Below are positions 9,195 through 14,588 of a DNA stretch of 14,588 nt, one piece after another. A model generated the notes under the pieces. The model was not told where the DNA came from and did no database searches. It saw only the letters and a list, made by a program, of their open reading frames with translations. The DNA is from Chromera velia (taxonomy: Eukaryota > Sar > Chromeraceae). The position numbers and the translations under genes were made by a program. Within the stretch, counting starts at the first letter, position 1, and each line of letters opens with the position of its first letter. The stretch lies in the NCBI GenBank assembly GCA_018398765.1, contig JAHBMJ010000510.1, positions 72,677-87,264 of the forward strand. Reading direction: 5' to 3'.

Positions 9195-10076
9195 AGTCCT
9201 CTTACCTATAGGTTGTATAAAAAGCATATCTAGACGCACATCAAATCTCAAAATGGTGTCTTCCATACTTATATAGGCCGCAGTGAGAAAGAGTTTACAT
9301 GTATACAGGTTATAGTGTGCACATGCAAACATTCACCTATTTAAACACCAGCTTAAACATTATAAGTTAATCATCTAGATGTACGCATTTTGGCATACAG
9401 CCTATATGATAAGTAAATTTATAAATAAATTATGTGTATAGCAATGATTAATTTTTCCAATTATGATTTATTGAATTATCTCCCTAAATACATGAATTGA
9501 ATTGAATTAAATTTTATAGATTGAATTGAATTGAGGTGGTTAAAGTTGGAGAGTCACCACTCTAGCCACCACTTAGGCTCCGGTCTAAGCTCCGGCCAAC
9601 TTGAACCCTAGTACCAACTACGGAGCATGACATGTAATGTTTGTAACCGTTTGTTTGTGAGGCGTTCAAACTTAGGCAGAGAAAAGAATCAAAAGTTGGG
9701 ACATGGTTAAACGGACTTAGCTAGACAATCTGCTAAGAGCTTCATTCCACCCAGATCAAGCCTGAGCCAGAGGTTGAAAGTTCAATATAAAGGCCACCAT
9801 ATCGATCTCGAACACTCTTTGCTTTCGTCTCTATTCCCCGTCCGGCTGAAGCCGCTACCCATTGTGCTATCGATCTGCACCTGTTGCCTAGCCCATTACT
9901 CGATTGTCACACGCCCGCGCGCGCCTTTATATTTTATGTATAGACCTAGCCATAGACTTATCAAGCTTCCGCGACAAGTTCCGTCTTTCCGAGTCCCCTT
10001 CAGTATCTTCATACTCAGTCAGAAGGTGAATCACATTCTGGACCTTCCTGCTATAAAGCAGACTGGACATGTACAA
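9195..10076. other. AT-rich intergenic DNA between the two transposons, no gene seen
   Basis: Mostly AT-rich, low-complexity sequence. It includes an ATTGA-type repeat (9494-9534) and a weak tRNA-like A-box/B-box pair on the minus strand (about 9804-9869). An open frame of 116 codons at 9774-10124 has no codon bias and runs into the LTR, so I do not call it a gene. The stretch may be older transposon debris. Confidence 0.5.
9494..9534. repeat. Short GAATT/ATTGA-type tandem repeat
   Basis: Two clusters of GAATTGAATT separated by about ten AT-rich bases. Confidence 0.7.
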
Positions 10077-10081
10077 TTCTT
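10077..10081. repeat. LTR element target-site duplication, left
   Basis: TTCTT here and at 13213-13217. The boundary is uncertain by one base because the LTR itself begins with T. Confidence 0.7.
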
Positions 10082-10569
10082 TAATGAAAAACACAGATCT
10101 CTATATAGGGCTATACAGAGATAGATAGACGGTCAGACAGATATGACTCGGTCTATCATGATGCAAATCACTGGCATTCACATTTAATGCGATGTCCGGC
10201 TACGACACGCACAACTGCTACCTACCAGTCAGGTTGTTTCCTACATATGAAGAAGACTATCACTTCTAGTCACTTCATACGTACTTTCTTCCTCCTTCCT
10301 TTCACAACGTTGTTCGTATTCAGATATACGCACTTCAGGCGTGCATGCACGTCGAATTAATTCATGTGAATTCCAGTACAGAGCTTGACGTAGCCCCCGC
10401 TGACTCTATACACGCGTGCGTACACCTTGATGCACTCGGGCGGCGTATATTCAGACAGGGCATGCCTTGGCCCCCGTGCATTCATTCATTCTCCGCGCCT
10501 TGCTATTGTTTGATTCTTTCTGCCCCGCTGACTACTCGCTTGGCATCGGTCGGTGCATCATGAAATGCA
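10082..10569 (-). repeat. 3' LTR (left copy), 488 bp
   Basis: On the minus strand it begins TGCATTTCATGATGCACC and ends ..GTGTTTTTCATTA. The start is fixed by the adjoining polypurine tract. It carries a 6-base segment (GAAATG on the plus strand, 10562-10567) absent from the other LTR. A TATATAG sequence lies close to the 3' end of the LTR, on its own strand. Confidence 0.92.
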
Positions 10570-10583
10570 TTCCTTTCTTTTTT
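10570..10583 (-). promoter_or_regulatory. Polypurine tract of the LTR element
   Basis: On the minus strand the bases AAAAAAGAAAGGAA lie directly against the TG that starts the 3' LTR. This is the expected primer for plus-strand DNA synthesis and fixes the LTR edge. Confidence 0.8.
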
Positions 10584-11096
10584 CGCGGAGCGAATAGAAT
10601 TATGACTTTGCATTCCTTTCTCTTTTTTCTTTTATGCAGATTACACAGAGCAGAACAGACCTTAAACCAATTTAAACAAGCTTGTGAGTTTGTTGAATCA
10701 AGACATATGGAGTGCTTAGGCTGTTGTTTTGATACGTTCTTTTCTTTTCAGGTCAGACACTCATTCTGATATCGAGATTGCTTGCAAATCGGTCCTAGAC
10801 TCAGCTTTTTTGCTCAACCTGTGCAGTCATCATGCATGAAATTTCGAATCCTGCTTGACTGTCTGATGACTGCATGATACTGCATGCGGGTATAAGGTCC
10901 ACAATAATTTTTTTCGGACGAACCTACATGCTCCTGACTCTTGGTCGATACAAAGAGAAAAAGAGATGAAGAAAGATCAGAAAGAAACCAAAAGGACATG
11001 GCTCGACTGAAAGGCGCGACTCTCTCAATCTGCAGTAGAGATACAGCTCACTCTCGTCAGTCTCTCAAACCAATTGAGAGGATAGTCCTTGAACTC
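10584..11096 (-). other. Non-coding 3' part of the LTR element
   Basis: Between the gag remnant and the polypurine tract I see no coding sequence. The stretch holds a perfect 11-bp inverted repeat, TGCAGTCATCA at 10822-10832 and TGATGACTGCA at 10864-10874, separated by 31 bases. Confidence 0.5.
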
Positions 11097-11685
11097 TCAC
11101 CCTGTCAGTTTTTTCTGCCCTCTTCTCTGTCGGTCAGCTTGCTTAACGCCCTCTGGATTGGTCTCAGAGTCTTCTTTCAAACCCTCCGTCATTCCTGCTC
11201 CAGTGTCCGCCATCTCTCTGCCCTCTGTCTCTCTCCCTTCTCTCCCTTTCTTTCTTGTCCTGTCTGCGTTGCGGGTTATATCGATTTCGTCCCTCCCCTG
11301 TTGCTGCTGCTTTTGAGGCCCTCCTTCCCAGAGTCCCCATCTGTGTTGCTGCATTTGCATAGGGGTTGGGTACTGGCTAAAATGACCACCAAAGGGCGGT
11401 CCTGGCATCTGCATAGGATATGGATTAGGTCCTTGTGCATGTTGCCAGGAAGGCATTGGGTTGTATATTTATTGGGGGGGAGGAGGACTTCCGTAGTACT
11501 ACTGTGGCTGTTGTATCTGAATCAGATTCTGATGCATGGGGAGTGGGCCTGTGTTACACACAGTAATGCTCATCACTGAGCATCACATACGATTTACGAT
11601 CATGTGGATGCGGGCGTCTCTCCTGCATGATCTGCTGTTCTCCTTCGGCATTCACAGAGACCACAGGCTCGTCTGCAAATGACAA
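11097..11685 (-). pseudogene. Decayed 3' extension of the gag-like region, Gln/Pro-rich
   Basis: After the gag TAG the same frame stays open with coding-like sequence (EGEQQIMQERRPHPHDRKSY) for about 45 codons before a further stop. A shifted frame then reads a Gln/Pro/Met/Gly-rich segment (for example PYPMQMPGPPFGGHFSQYP) that is interrupted by TAG at 11499-11501 and TAA at 11469-11471, both next to Gln codons, then remains open to 11097. Such Gln/Pro-rich tails are plausible for a structural protein. The stops and frame change suggest that the original gag was longer and has decayed. A separate short ORF starting at 11456 is the alternative. Confidence 0.45.
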
Positions 11686-12636
11686 CTATTCAATCACTGC
11701 AGATATTGCACACCACATTTCCCATGGAATCGACCTCTTGCACGGGGTGTTTGCTACCCTAGTTGCTACCTCCATTGCTCTGTTTCTGCGTGCTTGAGAG
11801 ATCGATCCTTCGATGAATGCATGGCTGAGATCTGTGATGAGGTCCATGTTCTGTCTGTAGTCAAGGAACTTCGTTTTTCCCTTCTCACATCCTTGGATGT
11901 CTGCTTCTCTTAGGTGAACCCCGTCGGGGTAAACGGGGGGTCGGGGGCACTCAGTCTGTGCTAGTTCATCCAGATGGGTTTTGAAATCTGACAGATACTT
12001 CGACCAGGTCGCGTCTCTTGACTGACCTACAGTCAAAAACTGTCGAAATCTTCTCTCTTTCGCCTTGAACAGAGCAAACTGGGAGATCTTGTTCTTTGCA
12101 AAGAGCCAGTGAACAAGGTGGAACAGATCGGAATGAAGTGGTGTCTCTCCAGCGTTAGTCACCTGGGCCCAGTCATCAAGTGCTTGCTTGTATGTGGCGT
12201 TGTCGATGCACTTTACCACTGCGTTTACGATTATCTGTCTGACTTCTTGGTTTTCCGGTTCGGTTTCGTTCAATCTGTCACCTGTAAGCCCTGTATCAAT
12301 GCATAAGAGTCTCATCGCCTCGAGCATAAGAACGCAGACTTCAGGGTTCTTGCTATTGTACTTCCGCCCCTTGACCTCCTCCTCAAACCTTCGGGTGATC
12401 TTTGCTTGAAACTCCTCCCTCACTTTCTTTCCATTGTCGCCCTTTAACTGTCGGTGCGGGTGGGTCACCAGCAGCTGCTTCAATTCATCTCCACTTACTT
12501 CCTTTGGAGGCAGAGCAGGGTCCATAGGCTCCAGCTCGGTCTTCCCAATGTAGATGACGGACTTGTCGTAGATGTTCTTGGATCCTGTGACGTAGGTATT
12601 CGCACCGGTCCACTTCGTGGGCAGGAAGCGACCCAT
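11686..12636 (-). CDS. gag: Gag-like protein of the LTR retrotransposon, 316 aa
   Basis: The ORF is intact, starts at ATG (12634-12636) about 95 bases inside the 5' LTR and ends with TAG at 11686-11688. Its place directly after the primer site is the position of gag, the structural protein that forms the particle packaging element RNA. The sequence is largely helical and charged, beginning MGRFLPTKWTGANTYVTG; a central stretch (KAKERRFRQFLTVGQ) is basic. I see no CCHC zinc knuckle, no protease motif and no polymerase motif. I cannot match it to a named gag family by eye, so the identification rests mainly on context. The N-terminus carries no signal peptide. Confidence 0.75.
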   Translation of the reverse strand: MGRFLPTKWTGANTYVTGSKNIYDKSVIYIGKTELEPMDPALPPKEVSGDELKQLLVTHPHRQLKGDNGKKVREEFQAKITRRFEEEVKGRKYNSKNPEVCVLMLEAMRLLCIDTGLTGDRLNETEPENQEVRQIIVNAVVKCIDNATYKQALDDWAQVTNAGETPLHSDLFHLVHWLFAKNKISQFALFKAKERRFRQFLTVGQSRDATWSKYLSDFKTHLDELAQTECPRPPVYPDGVHLREADIQGCEKGKTKFLDYRQNMDLITDLSHAFIEGSISQARRNRAMEVATRVANTPCKRSIPWEMWCAISAVIE

Positions 12637-12710
12637 CGTCCATCAACGACCTTGAAAGCACTCAAGCGAGAATAGAAAGAGAAAAAAGGAACCGGGGGTC
12701 AGGGCTGTCG

Positions 12711-12728
12711 CCCTACTTCCTGTCACCA
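12711..12728 (-). promoter_or_regulatory. Candidate tRNA primer-binding site of the LTR element
   Basis: Two bases inside the 5' LTR the minus strand reads TGGTGACAGGAAGTAGGG. It starts with TGG, the complement of a tRNA CCA end, at the normal distance from the LTR. I cannot name the tRNA. A small hairpin (AGGGC/GCCCT) follows directly. Confidence 0.6.
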
Positions 12729-12730
12729 AT

Positions 12731-13212
12731 TAATAAAAAACACAGATCTCTATATAGGGCTATACAGAGATAGATAGACGGTCAGACAGATATGACTCGG
12801 TCTATCATGATGCAAATCACTGGCATTCACATTTAGTGCGATGTCCGGCTACGACACGCACAACTGCTACCTACCAGTCAGGTTGTTTCCTACATATGAA
12901 GAAGACTGTCACTTCTAGTCACTTCATACGTACCTTCTTCCTCCTTCCTTTCACAACGTTGTTCATATTCAGATATACGCACTTCAGGCGTGCATGCACG
13001 TCGAATTAATTCATGTGAATTCCAGTACAGAGCTTGACGTGGCCCCCGCTGACTCTATACACGCGTGCGTACACCTTGATGCACTCGGGCGGCGTATATT
13101 CAGGCAGGGCATGCCTTGGCCCCCGTGCATTCATTCATTCTCCGCGCCTTGCTATTGTTCGATTCTTTCTGCCCCGCCGACTGCTCGCTTGGCGTCAGTC
13201 GGTGCATCATCA
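12731..13212 (-). repeat. 5' LTR (right copy), 482 bp
   Basis: Matches the left LTR at an offset of 2649 bases with 12 substitutions, all transitions, and one 6-base deletion near its minus-strand start (TGATGATGCACC). As the 5' LTR it should drive element transcription toward lower coordinates. Confidence 0.92.
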
Positions 13213-13217
13213 TTCTT
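13213..13217. repeat. LTR element target-site duplication, right
   Basis: TTCTT directly after the right LTR, matching 10077-10081. Confidence 0.7.
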
Positions 13218-13469
13218 TTCCATTTCTTCCCCTGGTACAGAGAACTAGACAGAGATTATAGTAATCGTTTTATTTTACATTTCACTCATATCGCAGCATC
13301 TTAAATTCACTGGCTCAAGACGGACCTAGAGACGGACACTTCTTCAAATTACAGCTAGAATTACAGACTCCAAACTTTTGAACATAAAAACAAAACTACT
13401 AGAAAAACTATCTAAAACATAACGTATTTCATCTACTAGTCAAGAGTTCTTTAATTAAAAGATATAACT

Positions 13470-13514
13470 GTATTTAGTGGTGCAATGTTTGGTATTTAGT
13501 GGTACAATGGTTTG
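13470..13514. repeat. 22-bp tandem duplication
   Basis: GTATTTAGTGGTGCAATG at 13470 and GTATTTAGTGGTACAATG at 13492 repeat with a 22-base period and one mismatch in the core. Confidence 0.75.
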
Positions 13515-13946
13515 CTGCAGTGCTAAGGACCCTAAGGTTAATCAAGTCAATTAGATATGCAGCTCCGAAGACTGAGCCGCCACTACATCAATGTGTTCCA
13601 CCATCCTGCAGCAAGAATGGGGGGATGACAGCGTGCTGATCCATCTACACATGTATATTTATTTGCGTATGCTAGCTGTATGAATGACAGCTCATTGTGC
13701 CTCCATCGAAGCGTTTCCAGTCCAGTGTTAAGTCAAATGATCGAGTGAAACGGCAAGTCAGCCTCAAAAACAGAGACACAAAAGCCAAACAGACTGTATT
13801 ATTCCTTCTCTTTTTCTTTTCTCTTTTGTTCTTGCCTCTTTTCTTTCTCACGTACTGTACATGCAGCTGGAAACTTCCCTTTTTCACATAAAAATGCAGA
13901 CAGAGCGAGACAGTTAAACGGAAATTATACAGGTTCAAACTCGCAG

Positions 13947-13947
<1 letters not shown>

Positions 13948-13991
<44 letters not shown>

Positions 13992-14040
13992 CACACTCAC
14001 ACTCACACTCACACACACACTCACACACACACACACACAC

Positions 14041-14088
<48 letters not shown>

Positions 14089-14099
14089 AGAGAGAGAGG
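13948..14099. repeat. Compound microsatellite (CA)n-(TCACAC)n-(CA)n-(GA)n
   Basis: A CA run (13948-13984) passes into about five TCACAC hexamers, more CA, then a GA run (14045-14082) ending in GGGA/GAGA variants. It would be TG/CT-rich on the minus strand, as in an intron of a minus-strand gene. Confidence 0.95.
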
Positions 14100-14254
14100 C
14101 AGTCACACAGGCAGGAGGATCGACAAACAAAGATTGAGGCATAAGACAGGCAGACAGAGGGATAGACAGAAAGACAGATCGACGCTGGGATAGACAGATG
14201 GAAATGCCAAATTTTCAAATCGGACCCGAAATCAGGCAGACCCCCCCTGCCTAC

Positions 14255-14345
14255 CTGTCTACAACTGAGAGGGTGTCGACTGTATCGTACTGTTTGTACC
14301 CGAAGAAGTCCAGCATTTCGTCGGCTTCCTCAGGCTTCATTCGTC
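14255..14345 (-). CDS. Probable single exon of a minus-strand gene, unknown function
   Basis: On the minus strand a 91-base segment is bounded by an acceptor GCATGCAG and a donor ACAG|GTAGGC. It encodes RMKPEEADEMLDFFGYK and 12 further residues with strong C/G third-position use, one base of phase on entry and two on exit. An in-frame stop a little upstream of the acceptor means that the exon cannot extend far. Alternatively ATG at 14338-14340 is the true start of the protein. The PEEADEML-type helix resembles the helical turns of EF-hand or light-chain proteins, but no calcium loop is visible and I do not assign a family. Flanking sequence is pyrimidine-rich on the minus strand, as expected of introns. 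Confidence 0.45.
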
Positions 14346-14588
14346 CTGCATGCGTTCCAGCAATTCATCGAGAAAGGATTGGGTTCACTGGGAATGTGGG
14401 GGGAAAAGGAATGAATGAACACTTCAAACAAGAAGAAAAGCGACACGGAAAAGACTGCTGTATAATAGCTCAACAGAGAGATACACAGACATACAAAGAG
14501 AGAGAGAGAGCAAAAGAGAGAAGGGCTGCAATAGAGACAGCCAGGCAGACAGACAGATACGCAGACAAGCAGACACGGGTTGGGGGGG
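14346..14588. other. Probable intron or flank of the minus-strand gene
   Basis: Pyrimidine-rich on the minus strand, with a short GA run (about 14495-14510) and CAGACA-type repeats near the end. No coding frame with gene-like codon use is seen. Confidence 0.35.

Larger units (their letters stand above)
10082..13212 (-). mobile_element. Gag-only LTR retrotransposon, minus strand, 3.1 kb
   Basis: Two direct LTRs (10082-10569 and 12731-13212) bound a 2161-bp interior. The flanks carry a 5-bp duplication TTCTT (10077-10081 and 13213-13217). A polypurine tract and a candidate primer-binding site touch the inner LTR edges in the order expected for a minus-strand element: 5' LTR on the right, primer site, gag-like ORF, polypurine tract, 3' LTR on the left. 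There is no open frame for protease, reverse transcriptase, RNase H or integrase, and no space for them, so the element should be non-autonomous. LTR divergence is about 2.5% (12 substitutions, counted by eye), indicating a fairly recent insertion. I cannot assign it to the Ty1/copia or Ty3/gypsy group from gag alone. Confidence 0.93.
13218..14254. other. AT-rich then microsatellite-rich DNA, no gene resolved
   Basis: Bases 13218-13540 are AT-rich without coding character. Bases 13700-13940 are pyrimidine-rich on the plus strand and contain only biased open frames. The block 13948-14099 is simple repeat. If the minus-strand exon at 14255-14345 is real, part of this region is its downstream intron. 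Confidence 0.45.

Noticed and set aside
10345-10563. 72-codon and 84-codon frames beginning MHVELIHVNSS in both LTRs
   Set aside because: They occur twice only because the LTR is duplicated, and they run against the element's coding direction.
10941-11579. 212-codon plus-strand frame in the retroelement
   Set aside because: It is antisense to the gag remnant and is Leu/Ser-rich in the way expected from the complement of Gln/Gly/Lys-rich coding.
13948-14099. CRISPR-like array
   Set aside because: It is a simple compound microsatellite with no spacers, in a eukaryotic context.
13672-14142. 156-codon minus-strand frame
   Set aside because: About a third of it is translated microsatellite (Ser-Leu and Cys-Val runs). 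The rest has no gene-like codon use.

Overview
The window is nuclear DNA of a eukaryote. Coding sequence is split by GT-AG introns of about 110-430 bases with pyrimidine-rich 3' ends, exons favour C or G at third codon positions, CA/GA microsatellites are frequent, and a eukaryote-type tRNA and two eukaryotic transposon types are present. The style (a protist with mid-range GC, many introns and abundant LTR elements) reminds me of a chromerid or related alga such as Chromera. That is an impression, not something the sequence proves.

Layout. Bases 1-2722 (+) hold the 3' part of a multi-exon gene (gene A) that I do not recognise. Its splice phases fit well, but the reading frame breaks at two or three places. 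Bases 2723-4023 are an AT-rich intergenic stretch followed by a GC-rich, CpG-rich upstream region. Bases 4024-6896 (+) hold a complete six-exon gene (gene B) for a 417-residue predicted secreted protein: signal peptide, acidic Pro/Glu region, Gly/Pro/Arg-rich NPPG repeats, acidic C-terminal region. Its first intron contains a complete tRNA-Gly(UCC) gene on the same strand. Bases 6897-8663 show no convincing gene.

The right half is mostly transposon territory. A 515-bp non-autonomous hAT-type element lies at 8672-9186 with a perfect 8-bp target duplication. A 3.1-kb LTR retrotransposon on the minus strand occupies 10082-13212. It has two LTRs of 482-488 bp, a 5-bp target duplication, a polypurine tract, a candidate primer site and an intact 316-codon gag-like ORF, but no room for reverse transcriptase or integrase, so it is a gag-only element that would depend on another element's enzymes. 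Its LTRs differ only by transitions plus one 6-base indel.

Bases 13218-14588 carry AT-rich DNA, a long compound microsatellite and one probable exon of a minus-strand gene (14255-14345) that continues outside what I can resolve.

The best leads are gene B's mosaic architecture (exons assembled from each other, with an intron conserved inside an internal duplication), the tRNA nested in its intron, the gag-only retroelement with transition-only LTR divergence, and the newly delimited hAT element.
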